DNA from: Rathayibacter sp. Leaf185
Lineage (GTDB): Bacteria > Actinomycetota > Actinomycetes > Actinomycetales > Microbacteriaceae
Direction of reading: 5' to 3'
DNA length: 64,000 nt
NCBI RefSeq assembly: GCF_001423885.1
Contig: NZ_LMPP01000001.1
Coordinates: 845,543-909,542, forward strand
This document shows, piece by piece, positions 1 through 8,090 of the stretch. Under the pieces are notes generated by a model that worked only from the letters and a program-made list of their open reading frames with translations, was not told the origin of the DNA and searched no databases. Position 1 is the stretch's first letter. The number at the start of each line of letters is the position of its first letter. The position numbers were made by a program, and so were the translations under genes.

Positions 1-1070
1 GCGTACTGCGTCGGCTCACCCTCGCCCGGATCGACCGGAGCCTGCATGATCTGCCCCTGGAACGGCTGCGACGCCCCGCTGTGGGGCAGCCAGCTCGCCG
101 AGGTGGCCCACTCGCCCTCGAGAGGACGCGGAGGGCTGCCCGCTCCGAGAGCCTCGATGTCGACCAGCACCCGACCGGCGAGGAAGGCGTGCTCGTTGAG
201 GTACCGGCCGAGCGCCGCTCCGCCCGCACCCGAGGCCGCGAGGAGCTGCGGGGTGCGGAAGGTGTCGGCGCACACGACCACGATCCCCGTGCGGACGACG
301 TCCTCCGCGCCGTTCGCGATCGAGCGCAGTGCCACTCCGACCACCCGGCCGTCCTCGAGGAGGATGCGGGTCGCGAGTGACGAGTGCCTCAGCTCGACGC
401 CGGGATCACCGCCCTGCTCGATCGGAGCGAAGACCGCGCCCGGGCCCGTGCGGGCCAGCCGCCCCTCGGCGTCCGGGTTGATCGAGACGGGCATGGCCTG
501 CGGGTGCCGCCCCTCGGCGCTGACCGGGCCGAAGACCTCGTCGAGCACCTCGAGCACGCGATCGCCCACGCGATCGAGCGGGTAGGGCCCCGGATGCACC
601 CGGAGCAGCCGCTGCGCCTCGGCGAGGTCGGCGGACCACTCGGCGGCGGGGATCGCCTCCGGCACCTCGTCGCCGAACGGCGTCGGCGCGGCGGCGGCCC
701 AGTGCACGCTCATCCCGCCCAGGTTCCAGGCGATCGAGGCGCCGGGCATCTCGGACGCGTCGTGCCCGAAGTCGTTCAGCGTCCGCAGGCCCGCCGGCAC
801 CGCGGCGAGATCGGCCGCCTCGCCGGCCGTCCGGGAGGCGCCGACGTACATGGCCTGATTGCCGGCGAAGGCGCGAGCGGCGAACCCGGCGCGCGCCTCG
901 AGATCGGGGGTGTCGTGGAGGTGGTGCCCGTGGGCGCTGCCGAGCGGCGGGCCGGCGTCGATCAGGAGCAGTCGCGCTCCGGGGTGCGCAGCGCGCACGG
1001 TGGCCGCGACGACGGCGCCCATCAGCCCCGCGCCGACGATGACGACATCGGCGTCCTGCTCGGGTGTCAT
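1..1070 (-). CDS. Pyranose-oxidase-like GMC/FAD oxidoreductase, 3' end beyond window
   Basis: About 356 N-terminal residues are visible; the C-terminal part, where GMC enzymes carry their catalytic His/Asn, lies outside the window. A dinucleotide-binding GAGLMG motif at residues 13-18 follows a short N-terminus, and near residue 120 is GGMSVHW, which resembles the GGM-x-x-HW segment around the flavin-linked histidine of pyranose 2-oxidases and the related bacterial C-glycoside 3-oxidases. It is therefore likely a soluble FAD enzyme that oxidises a sugar or glycoside hydroxyl (family knowledge; substrate unknown). There is no signal peptide. Its ATG overlaps the stop of the upstream ABC ATPase by four bases (ATGA), so it is the last visible gene of the transporter operon and probably acts on the imported compound. 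Confidence 0.75.
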   Translation of the reverse strand, partial: MTPEQDADVVIVGAGLMGAVVAATVRAAHPGARLLLIDAGPPLGSAHGHHLHDTPDLEARAGFAARAFAGNQAMYVGASRTAGEAADLAAVPAGLRTLNDFGHDASEMPGASIAWNLGGMSVHWAAAAPTPFGDEVPEAIPAAEWSADLAEAQRLLRVHPGPYPLDRVGDRVLEVLDEVFGPVSAEGRHPQAMPVSINPDAEGRLARTGPGAVFAPIEQGGDPGVELRHSSLATRILLEDGRVVGVALRSIANGAEDVVRTGIVVVCADTFRTPQLLAASGAGGAALGRYLNEHAFLAGRVLVDIEALGAGSPPRPLEGEWATSASWLPHSGASQPFQGQIMQAPVDPGEGEPTQY

Positions 1071-1906
1071 GCAGTCGGCTCCGCGGCGTCGAGAGCGGCT
1101 CTCGCCTGCCGGCGCTCCGCCTGACGGGCGGGGTGCGCGACCGGCGCCGACATCAGCAGGCGCCGAGTGTACGGATGCCGCGGCTCGCCGGTGACGACGG
1201 CTGCGGATCCGGTCTCGATCACCTCGCCGTGCAGCAGCACCATCACGCGGTGGCTGATGCGCCGCACCACGCTGAGGTCGTGCGAGACGAAGAGCAGGGC
1301 GGCCCCCGACTCCTGCTGGATCTCGACGAGCAGGTCGAGCACGGCCGCCTGCGTGCGCAGGTCGAGGCCCGAGACCGGCTCGTCGCAGACGATCAGACGG
1401 GGGTCGAGCGCGAGGGCGCGCGCGATGGCGACCCGCTGGCGCTGCCCGCCCGAGAACTCGCGCGGCACCCGGCCGAGCGAGTCGGAGGGCAGGTGCACGC
1501 GGTCGAGGAGCTCGGTCAGCCTGCGGCGCGCCTGCGCGGGCGAGACGCCCTGCGCGATCAGCGGCTCGGCGAGGATCTGCTCGACGGTGAGGGCCGGATT
1601 GAGCGAGCTGTACGGGTCCTGGAACACCACCTGGATGTCCTTGCTCAGCGCACGGCGCTCCCGCGGGGCGGCGTGCTGGATCTCGCGGCCGTCGAAGCGG
1701 ATCGTGCCCGACTCGACCGGGGCGAGCCCCAGGATCGCCCGGCCGATCGTGGTCTTCCCGGATCCCGATTCACCGACGAGGCCCAGGGTCTCTCCGGCAC
1801 GGATCGTGCAGCTCACGCCCTTCAGCGCGGCGAAGGAGCGGCGCCGCAGCGGCCCGCCCGAGCGGAACACGACGTGGAGGTCGTCGATCTCGAGCAGTGC
1901 GGTCAC
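1067..1906 (-). CDS. Oligopeptide/nickel-type ABC transporter ATPase (DppF/OppF-like)
   Basis: A 279-residue ATPase of the peptide/opine/nickel uptake family, powering import of the ligand bound by the lipoprotein encoded at 4697-6226. Walker A GESGSGKTT lies near residue 42, the Q-loop is in VVFQDPYSS, the signature FSGGQRQR and Walker B LIVCDEP follow, and the C-terminus has the HPYTRRLL motif typical of the OppD/OppF family. The start is GTG, chosen because it overlaps the TGA of the preceding fusion gene (GTGA), the coupling pattern seen through this operon. It pairs with the ATPase half of the neighbouring permease-ATPase fusion to make the two nucleotide-binding domains. The substrate is not deducible from this subunit. 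Confidence 0.9.
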   Translation of the reverse strand: MTALLEIDDLHVVFRSGGPLRRRSFAALKGVSCTIRAGETLGLVGESGSGKTTIGRAILGLAPVESGTIRFDGREIQHAAPRERRALSKDIQVVFQDPYSSLNPALTVEQILAEPLIAQGVSPAQARRRLTELLDRVHLPSDSLGRVPREFSGGQRQRVAIARALALDPRLIVCDEPVSGLDLRTQAAVLDLLVEIQQESGAALLFVSHDLSVVRRISHRVMVLLHGEVIETGSAAVVTGEPRHPYTRRLLMSAPVAHPARQAERRQARAALDAAEPTA

Positions 1907-3693
1907 GATCGGGTCTCCTCGGTGCGCGGGGCGGCGGAGTGGCCGGGAGCAGCCTCCGCCGTCACGAGATCGGGGCGGGGCTCGACATCGTCGAGCGTCG
2001 CCGCCAGAAGCTCGCGGGTGTAGGGGTGCTGCGGCCGCGAGAAGAGGTCGTCGACGCTCGCCTCCTCGACGATGCGCCCCGCGTTCATCACCGCGACGCG
2101 GTCGCAGAGGTCGGCGACGACGCCGAAGTCGTGGGTGACGAGCAGCAGCGCCATGCGGCGCTCGCGCTGCAGCCGACGGAGGAGGTCGAGCACCTCGGCC
2201 TGCACCGTCACGTCGAGCGCCGTGGTCGGCTCGTCGGCGATGAGCACGTCGGGGTCGCCCGCGATCGCGCCGGCGATGAGGACGCGCTGGGCCATTCCTC
2301 CGGAGATCTGGTGCGCGTAGGAGCCCAGGATCCGCTCGGGCTCCCGGATGCCGACGCTCGCCAGCAGCTCGAGCGCTCGGGCCCTCGCCTCGGCGCGCCC
2401 CAGCCCGAGGCTTCCGCGCAGCGACTCGATCAGCTGCGAGCCGACCGTGCTGTACGGCGCGAGGTTGGCGATCGGCTCCTGGGGGACGTAGGCGATGACC
2501 GGTCCGCGGAGCGCAGCGATCTCGCGCTCGGGTGCGCCGACCAGCTCCTTCCCGTCGAGCCGGATGCTCCCTGCGAGCACCTGGCCCCCGGAGGGGAGAA
2601 GGCCGAGCACGGCGAACGAGGTCTGCGACTTGCCGCTGCCCGACTCGCCGACCAGCCCGAGCACCTCGCCGCGCCGCACCTCGAGATCGACGCCGTCGAC
2701 CACGACGTTCTCGCCTCCCTGACCGTCGGGGTAGCCGACCCGCAGCCCGCGGACCGCGAGCACGACGTCGTCGGCGAGCGGCGGAGCGCCGGTCGGAGCC
2801 GGGGCGGCGACCGCCCGACGGCGCCGGGGGGCCGCCAGTCCGCGGTCCTCGAGCGCATCCCGGAGTCCGTTCGCGAGCACCCCGAGGCAGACGCAGGTGA
2901 GCCCGATGGCCACGGCGGGCGGGGCGATCAGCGCCGGCGAGGTGTAGATGGCGGCGAAGGCCTCGCTGATCTGCGAGCCCCAGGTGGGCACCTGCCGGTC
3001 GCCGATCCCGAGGAACTCGAGCCCGGACTGCGCCGCGATCGCCATCCCCGCGACCAGACCGGTCTGCACGATGATGGGCGCGCGCACGACGGCGAGCACG
3101 TGCCTCGAGAGGATGCGCCAGGAGCGCAGCCCCGAGACCTTGGCCGCGTCGACGTAGAGCTCGTTCCGCACCACCGAGACGGAGGAGCGCACGAGCCGGT
3201 AGAAGCTGGTCGACACGCAGATGCCGAAGACGAGCATCGTGATCCACACCGAGGGGCCGACGACGGCCCGCACCGAGAGCATCACGAGCACGGCGGGCAG
3301 CGAGAGCACCAGAGCGGTGAGGCCGTTGCCGACGGCCGCGTAGGGGCCACCGAAGTATCCGGCGAGGAGTCCGGCCGGAACGCCGATCGCCACCGCGGCC
3401 ACGACCGCGATCGCGGCGGCGAGGAGGGTGACCCTGCCACCGATGAGCAGCCTCGAGAGCACGTCGCGGCCGGCGCGGTCGGTGCCCAGGAGGTGCTCCG
3501 CCGAGGGGCCCTGGTTGAGCGCCGTGACATCGGCGAACGCCGGGTCGTAGGGCGTGAGCCACGGTGCGAGCAGCGCCGCGACGACGATCAGCACCAGGAG
3601 CACGGAGGCGATCACCGCGAGGGGATTGCGCAGGAAACGGCGCAGGGCACCCTGGGTGCTCTGCGCGCGGACGGTCATCGGCACGACGCTCAT
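1903..3693 (-). CDS. Fused ABC permease-ATPase (DppC-like plus DppD-like)
   Basis: A single 596-residue frame joins two subunits that are usually separate. Residues 1 to about 285 form a DppC-type permease: an N-terminal TM segment after RRFLRNPLA, the HLLGTDRAGRDVLSRLL motif, and the EAA-like loop YVDAAKVSGLRSWRIL. A basic/Ala-Pro linker near residues 290-310 leads into an OppD-type ATPase with GESGSGKSQ (Walker A), YVPQEP (Q-loop), ISGGMAQR (signature), VLIADEPTTALD (Walker B) and HPYTRELL. It should supply one membrane domain and one nucleotide-binding domain of the importer. Both ends overlap neighbours by four bases (ATGA at the 5' end, GTGA at the 3' end). Such fusions exist in actinobacteria; no stop or frameshift is visible at the junction. 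Confidence 0.9.
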   Translation of the reverse strand: MSVVPMTVRAQSTQGALRRFLRNPLAVIASVLLVLIVVAALLAPWLTPYDPAFADVTALNQGPSAEHLLGTDRAGRDVLSRLLIGGRVTLLAAAIAVVAAVAIGVPAGLLAGYFGGPYAAVGNGLTALVLSLPAVLVMLSVRAVVGPSVWITMLVFGICVSTSFYRLVRSSVSVVRNELYVDAAKVSGLRSWRILSRHVLAVVRAPIIVQTGLVAGMAIAAQSGLEFLGIGDRQVPTWGSQISEAFAAIYTSPALIAPPAVAIGLTCVCLGVLANGLRDALEDRGLAAPRRRRAVAAPAPTGAPPLADDVVLAVRGLRVGYPDGQGGENVVVDGVDLEVRRGEVLGLVGESGSGKSQTSFAVLGLLPSGGQVLAGSIRLDGKELVGAPEREIAALRGPVIAYVPQEPIANLAPYSTVGSQLIESLRGSLGLGRAEARARALELLASVGIREPERILGSYAHQISGGMAQRVLIAGAIAGDPDVLIADEPTTALDVTVQAEVLDLLRRLQRERRMALLLVTHDFGVVADLCDRVAVMNAGRIVEEASVDDLFSRPQHPYTRELLAATLDDVEPRPDLVTAEAAPGHSAAPRTEETRS

Positions 3694-4631
3694 GCGGTCC
3701 TCGCCCTCGGGTTGAGCCAGGCGACCACGAGGTCGATGGCGGTGTTGACGACGACGACGATGGCGACCGTCACGACGACGAGGCCTATGATCACGGGGAT
3801 GTCGCCGCGCGGGACGTACTGCACGGCCATGGCGCCGACTCCCGGCAGCGCGAAGATGCTCTCGACGACGACCGCTCCGCCCAGCAGCCCCACGAACTCG
3901 AGGGCGAGGACGGTGAGCCCCGGCGCCGCGGCACCGCGCAGCACGTAGCGGAGCAGGATCTTCCACTCCGAGACTCCGCGGCTGCGCAGCGTGCGGACGT
4001 ACTCCTTGCGCAGCTCCGCGCCGACGGCGCTCCTGACCTGCTGGGTCACGCTGGCGATCGTCGCCACGCTCAGGGCGATGATCGGGAGCGTGATGGTGCT
4101 GAGCCAGCCGCCGACCGACTCCGCGGGCGGGATGTAGCCCAGCGCGGGGAACCAGCCGAGCTGCACCCCGAAGACGGTCACCAGCACGAGCGCGACGAGG
4201 AACCCGGGGAGGCCGTAGCCGAGCACCGTCGCGACCTGGACGCCGCGGTCGATCCCACCGCGCCGGACGGCACCGAGGGTGCCGAGCACGAGGGCGACGA
4301 TCGCGCTGACGAGGATGACGCCCGTCACGACGCTCAGCGTCACCGGCAGACGCGTCGAGAGGGAGCCGATGACCGACTCGCTGGTGAACCAGCTGCGCCC
4401 GAAGTCCCCGGTGAGCGCGGAGCCGAGCCAGTCGAGGTAGCGCAGCGGCAGGGGCTGGTCGAGCCCGAGCGCCACGACCCGCTGGGCCACCTGCTCCTGG
4501 GTCGCCGACTGCCCGAGGATGCTCCGCGCGATCGACTCGGGGCGCGCACCGAGCAGCACGAAGGCGACGGCGGTCGCCGCCAGCAGCAGCACGACGCCGG
4601 TGGCGATCCGCTTGAGGAGGAACCCGAGCAT
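3690..4631 (-). CDS. ABC transporter permease (DppB/OppB-like)
   Basis: A 313-residue inner-membrane permease. It opens with the family-typical short cytoplasmic MLGFLLKRI before TM1 and has about six hydrophobic segments, an N-proximal extracytoplasmic domain containing LPLRYLDWL, and the EAA loop around YVRTLRSRGVSEWKI. It should pair with the DppC half of the fusion at 1903-3693 to form the translocation path. Its stop overlaps the fusion's ATG (ATGA). It starts 65 bases after the binding-protein stop, with a strong hairpin in the gap, so it is probably made in smaller amounts than the binding protein. The length is normal for the family. Confidence 0.92.
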   Translation of the reverse strand: MLGFLLKRIATGVVLLLAATAVAFVLLGARPESIARSILGQSATQEQVAQRVVALGLDQPLPLRYLDWLGSALTGDFGRSWFTSESVIGSLSTRLPVTLSVVTGVILVSAIVALVLGTLGAVRRGGIDRGVQVATVLGYGLPGFLVALVLVTVFGVQLGWFPALGYIPPAESVGGWLSTITLPIIALSVATIASVTQQVRSAVGAELRKEYVRTLRSRGVSEWKILLRYVLRGAAAPGLTVLALEFVGLLGGAVVVESIFALPGVGAMAVQYVPRGDIPVIIGLVVVTVAIVVVVNTAIDLVVAWLNPRARTA

Positions 4632-4659
4632 GGTGAGACTCCGAGACGTGGTGGACGGG

Positions 4660-4690
4660 TCGAGGGCGCCCGGCCTGCGGGCGCCCTCGA
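4660..4690 (-). terminator. Intercistronic hairpin between binding protein and permease
   Basis: A perfect 12-base-pair inverted repeat (TCGAGGGCGCCC at 4660-4671 with GGGCGCCCTCGA at 4679-4690) and a 7-base loop lie in the 65-base gap between the solute-binding gene and the DppB-like gene. There is no T-run, so it could be a partial terminator or an mRNA stabiliser protecting the binding-protein message. Comparable hairpins follow the two other solute-binding genes in this window. Confidence 0.6.
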
Positions 4691-4696
4691 GTGCGG

Positions 4697-6226
4697 TCAG
4701 CTGACCGGCGCCCAGCTGTACAGCGTGGGGTTCGCCTCGCCGACCTGCGGGGTCGCCGTGACGGTGTCGTCGACGTAGAGCTGCTGGACGGCACGGTAGA
4801 AGGGGACGAACCAGGCCTCCTCGACGACGATCGTGTTGAGCTCCTGGGCGATCTCCGCCTGGCGCTCCTCACTGGCCGTGGGGTACTCGGCGACGAGGGC
4901 GTCCGACTCCGGAGTCGAGGCGCCGAACGGGTTCCAGTTGGCGTCGGAGGCGATGTAGTCGTTGATCAGGACCCAGTCCTCCCCCGCCGAGTACTGCATG
5001 AACGTCGAGGGGTACTCGCCCGCCGTGTAGGCGTTGAAGAGGTCGGCGATCGGCACGTCGACGTAGTTCACGGTGATGCCGACGTCGGCGAGCATCTGCT
5101 GGGTCAGCGTCAGCACGGTGTTGTCGAAGATCGAGACGACGGGCATGGTCAGCTCGAATCCGTCGGCGTAGCCGGCCTCGGCGAGCAGGGCGCGGGCCTT
5201 GTCCGGATCGAAGGAGTAGTAGTCCTCGTAGTCGTCGTTGAAGCCGAGCGTGCCCTTCGCCCAGATCTGGTCGGTGGCGGTGGCCTCTCCGAACATCGCC
5301 TGCTCGACGAGCAGGTCGCGGTCGATCGCGTAGTTCATCGCCTGGCGGACCCGCTCGTCTCCGAGGGCCGGAGCGTCGACGCCCTCGCGGTCGAAGATGT
5401 AGATGCCGTGGAAGTCGATCTCGCTCGGGATGTGGGTGAAGCCGGCCTCCGCGGCCTCCTGACCGCTCGAGGCGTTCGAGAGCAGTGCCCCGTTCACCTG
5501 ACCCGAGAGCAGGGCGTTGATGCGTGCGGCGGTGTCCTGGATGGGCTGCAGCTCGACGGAGTCGAAGGGGAGGTCCTCACCCCAGTAGTCCTCGGTGCGG
5601 TCGAAGGTGTACTTCGAGCCGACCGTGGTCGCCGCCGCGTCGAGCACGTAGGGACCGGAGCCGACCGGGTCGGTGCCGATCGTGCCGGCCTCGATCGCGT
5701 CGAGGCTGCCGATGAATCCGGCGGAGTTGCTGAGGGAGTAGATGAGCGCGGGGTCGGGCCGGCTGAGGGTGAGGACCACGGTGGCGTCGTCGGGAGTCTC
5801 GACACTCGCGAGTGCCGCGAGCATGGTCGAGTCGCTGCCACCCTCGCCCGAGAAGCGCTCGAGGTTGCCGGCGACGACCTCGGAGTCGAGCGTGCTCCCG
5901 TCGGTGAACGTCACGTCGTCGCGGAGGGACATCGTGAGCACCGTCTTGGTGTCGTCATAGGTCCACTCGGTGGCGAGGCTCGGGACGTAGGTCCCGTCGG
6001 GCTCGGCGCGGATGAGGGTGTCGTAGACGGCCTGGTAGTAGTAGGCCGTTCCGGTGCCGGCCTGAGCCGGGTCCCACGAGGTGGGCTCCTCGGGCGAGGC
6101 GGCGAGGCTGAGGGTGAGGTCGTCGCCGGAGGAGGAGTCGCTGCTCCCGTCGGCGGAGCATCCTGCGAGCGCGAGTGCTGCGGCGATCGAAACCGCCACG
6201 ACTGCCCTGGTGCGGTGCGGCTTCAT
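4697..6226 (-). CDS. Solute-binding lipoprotein, family 5 (SBP_bac_5)
   Basis: A 509-residue extracytoplasmic binding protein for the ABC importer downstream. The N-terminus is a lipoprotein signal, a basic start followed by a hydrophobic run and the lipobox LAGC with acylated Cys at 23, then a Ser/Asp-rich linker. Family 5 hallmarks follow: the EEPTSWDPA region, YYYQAVYDTLIR, and DPVGSGPYVL before the typical FDRTEDYWG. The C-terminal half has the DKARALLAEAGYADG segment. Family 5 proteins bind oligopeptides, nickel, opines or oligosaccharides. Here the divergent sugar isomerase and the pyranose-oxidase-like enzyme hint at a glycoside rather than a peptide, but that is inference. It is the first gene of its operon. 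Confidence 0.92.
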   Translation of the reverse strand: MKPHRTRAVVAVSIAAALALAGCSADGSSDSSSGDDLTLSLAASPEEPTSWDPAQAGTGTAYYYQAVYDTLIRAEPDGTYVPSLATEWTYDDTKTVLTMSLRDDVTFTDGSTLDSEVVAGNLERFSGEGGSDSTMLAALASVETPDDATVVLTLSRPDPALIYSLSNSAGFIGSLDAIEAGTIGTDPVGSGPYVLDAAATTVGSKYTFDRTEDYWGEDLPFDSVELQPIQDTAARINALLSGQVNGALLSNASSGQEAAEAGFTHIPSEIDFHGIYIFDREGVDAPALGDERVRQAMNYAIDRDLLVEQAMFGEATATDQIWAKGTLGFNDDYEDYYSFDPDKARALLAEAGYADGFELTMPVVSIFDNTVLTLTQQMLADVGITVNYVDVPIADLFNAYTAGEYPSTFMQYSAGEDWVLINDYIASDANWNPFGASTPESDALVAEYPTASEERQAEIAQELNTIVVEEAWFVPFYRAVQQLYVDDTVTATPQVGEANPTLYSWAPVS

Positions 6227-6449
6227 GGTGTCTTTCCCATCGTTCTCGGGTGTGGAAGGTGCGTGGGACGGCGCTCGCGCGGTTCTGCGCCTCGGCGGGA
6301 GGGTCTTGCTGTTCTCTCTCCGCGACGCCTACTTTATGTAAGCGAAACGTTCTGTTTGTTTCGACGTCGTAAATTTCATGTCATCAAACACTTTCTGACT
6401 GAAACGCGAACGACGACACTTCCGTCCACCACATCTCCCGAGGGGCACC
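6227..6449. promoter_or_regulatory. Divergent promoter region with inverted repeat CGAAAC-N9-GTTTCG
   Basis: This 223-base gap separates the ABC operon from the isomerase gene and is clearly AT-richer than its surroundings between about 6330 and 6410. Inside it CGAAAC (6343-6348) and GTTTCG (6358-6363) form an inverted repeat with a 9-base spacer, a plausible operator placed between the two start codons. A further GAAACGCGAACG lies near 6410. No regulator gene is directly adjacent; the XRE-cupin gene at 7348-7947 is the nearest candidate. Confidence 0.45.
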
Positions 6450-7340
6450 ATGCGTCACCTGCAGCGGATCGCGCTGAATCCCATCCAGTGGGCGGCCACG
6501 CCGGACGGCTGGGTCGACGGTGCTCTGGCGCCCGACCTCGACGTCGTGCTCGCGAGCGTCGCCGGTGCCGGCTTCACGAGCGTGCACGTCGAATCGGGCC
6601 AGGCGGCGCTGGGACGCCCGTTCGTGGACCGTCTCGCCGGCCACGGGCTGACCGTCGGTCCCGGCATCGCCGGCAACCACTGGACCGACGACCCCGAGGT
6701 GCGTCGCGACCGCCTCGAGGCGGCGCGGCGCATCGGCGGCGATTACGCCGCGATCGGCGTCGACGTCGTGTTCCTCACCGCGAACATGCCCGCCGATCAC
6801 CCCCGGGTGACCCATGCGGCGACCGGCCACCTCGCCGACGCCGCCCGGCTCGCCGACATGGTCGACATCCTGGGCGAGACCGCGGCGGCGCTGACCGCCG
6901 AGGGGGTCCGCCCGGCCCTCCACCCGCACGTCGGCTCGTGGGTCGAGACCGAGGAGGAGACCCGGGCCGTGCTCGACGGTGTACCGGCGGGCGTCCTCGG
7001 ATTCGGTCCGGACATCGGCCACCTCGCCTGGGCCGGCGCCGATCCGGTCGCGCTCATCGGCGAGTACCGCGACCGCGTCGCCGGAGTGCACCTGAAGGAC
7101 TACCGCGCCGCTGTCGCCGCCGACTCGCGCCGGGAGCACCGCTCCTACCGCGACGCCGTCCTGGCCGGACTGTGGGTCGAGCCCGGCGGCGGGGACGCCG
7201 ATCTCGCGGCACTGGACGCGCTGCTGGGCGAGGACGAGTCGCTCTGGTGGGTCGTCGAGGTCGACCGCCCCGATGCGCCGACGCCCGCCGAGAGCATCCT
7301 GCTCTGCGGCGACTGGCTCGCGGCCAGCACCGCCCGCTGA
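6450..7340 (+). CDS. IolE/xylose-isomerase-like sugar isomerase/epimerase
   Basis: A 296-residue TIM-barrel protein of the AP-endonuclease-2/sugar phosphate isomerase superfamily. The N-terminus RIALNPIQW is like that of IolE-type inosose dehydratases and keto-sugar isomerases. Metal-ligand motifs are visible in order: VHVESG (Glu), LHPHVGSW (His), GPDIGHLAWAG (Asp, His) and VHLKDY (His). It should be cytoplasmic and divalent-metal dependent, acting on a keto-sugar, inosose or keto-glycoside; the exact substrate cannot be read from sequence. It is divergent from the ABC transporter/pyranose-oxidase-like operon, so it may process the oxidised product. It ends seven bases from the convergent XRE-cupin gene. 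A GAGGGG stretch precedes the ATG. Confidence 0.8.
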   Translation: MRHLQRIALNPIQWAATPDGWVDGALAPDLDVVLASVAGAGFTSVHVESGQAALGRPFVDRLAGHGLTVGPGIAGNHWTDDPEVRRDRLEAARRIGGDYAAIGVDVVFLTANMPADHPRVTHAATGHLADAARLADMVDILGETAAALTAEGVRPALHPHVGSWVETEEETRAVLDGVPAGVLGFGPDIGHLAWAGADPVALIGEYRDRVAGVHLKDYRAAVAADSRREHRSYRDAVLAGLWVEPGGGDADLAALDALLGEDESLWWVVEVDRPDAPTPAESILLCGDWLAASTAR

Positions 7341-7347
7341 TCAGCGG

Positions 7348-7947
7348 TCAGAAGTGCCGCGGAGTGACGACCGAGACGACCACCGTCGTCTCGTCCCCGT
7401 CGTTGTAGAAGGTGTGCGGCACGTTCGAGCGCAGGTACAAGCTGTCGCCGGGGCCCAGCCGGTGCTCGCGGCCGGCGACCTCGTAGATGAGCTCGCCCCT
7501 GAGCACGTAGGCGAACTCCTCACCCGCGTGCGGCGACGCCGCCTCCTTCGCGCCGCCCGGCTCGATGTAGACGAGCATCGGCTCGAGGACGAGACCCGGT
7601 GACCTGGCCGAGAGGAGCTCGTAGTGCCGGCCGGTCGACTCCCGTCTGGCCGGCCGCTCGCCGGCGCGGCTGATCGTGAAGACCACCTCGTCGGGAGACA
7701 CGGTCTCCTGGGTCGCCGCCGGAGTCTTCTCGCCGAAGAGCGCGGCCAGCGACACTCCGAGGGCGTCGGCGACGGAGTGCAGACTCGACAGCGCGATCGA
7801 GCTCAGCCCGCGCTCGACCTGCGACAGGAACCCGACCGACAGGCCGCTCCGGGAGGCGAGCTGGCGCAGCGACAACGACTGCTCGAGTCGGAGCGCCCGG
7901 ATGCGCGGGCCCAGCGCGTCGTCGCGGAGCGCGAGCGGCGAGCTCAT
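7348..7947 (-). CDS. XRE-family regulator with cupin sensor domain
   Basis: A 199-residue DNA-binding regulator. Residues about 12-68 are an HTH_3 domain (RIRALRLEQSLSLRQLASRSGLSVGFLSQVERG), and residues about 105-190 are a cupin barrel with the segment HAGEEFAYVLRGELIYEVAG and the second motif LGPGDSLYLRSNVPHTF. This architecture (PuuR/HipB-like N-terminus plus cupin_2) usually senses small amines, amino acids or carboxylates. It follows the TesB gene on the same strand after 143 bases, so it could be the local regulator of the tryptophan/anthranilate island or of the facing ABC operon. The gap in front of it holds an inverted repeat, TGTTC-N9-GAACA at 8035-8053, a possible own operator. Confidence 0.88.
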   Translation of the reverse strand: MSSPLALRDDALGPRIRALRLEQSLSLRQLASRSGLSVGFLSQVERGLSSIALSSLHSVADALGVSLAALFGEKTPAATQETVSPDEVVFTISRAGERPARRESTGRHYELLSARSPGLVLEPMLVYIEPGGAKEAASPHAGEEFAYVLRGELIYEVAGREHRLGPGDSLYLRSNVPHTFYNDGDETTVVVSVVTPRHF

Positions 7948-8090
7948 CGGCGCCCACCGGCCGACGGCCGCGCTGACAGCGGTGTCCGTGCACGTGAACA
8001 GGCCTCCATGAGCGCCACTCCCCCTCGTTCAAGATGTTCGTTCCCAGTGAACACCACGATCCTGCCACGGCGGGGGCGTGCGCCGTGCGG

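Noticed and set aside
8035-8053. TGTTC-N9-GAACA repeat in front of the XRE-cupin gene as a shared site with the 6343-6363 repeat
   Set aside because: Both have 9-base spacers, but the half-sites differ (TGTTC versus CGAAAC), so they cannot be claimed as one motif.
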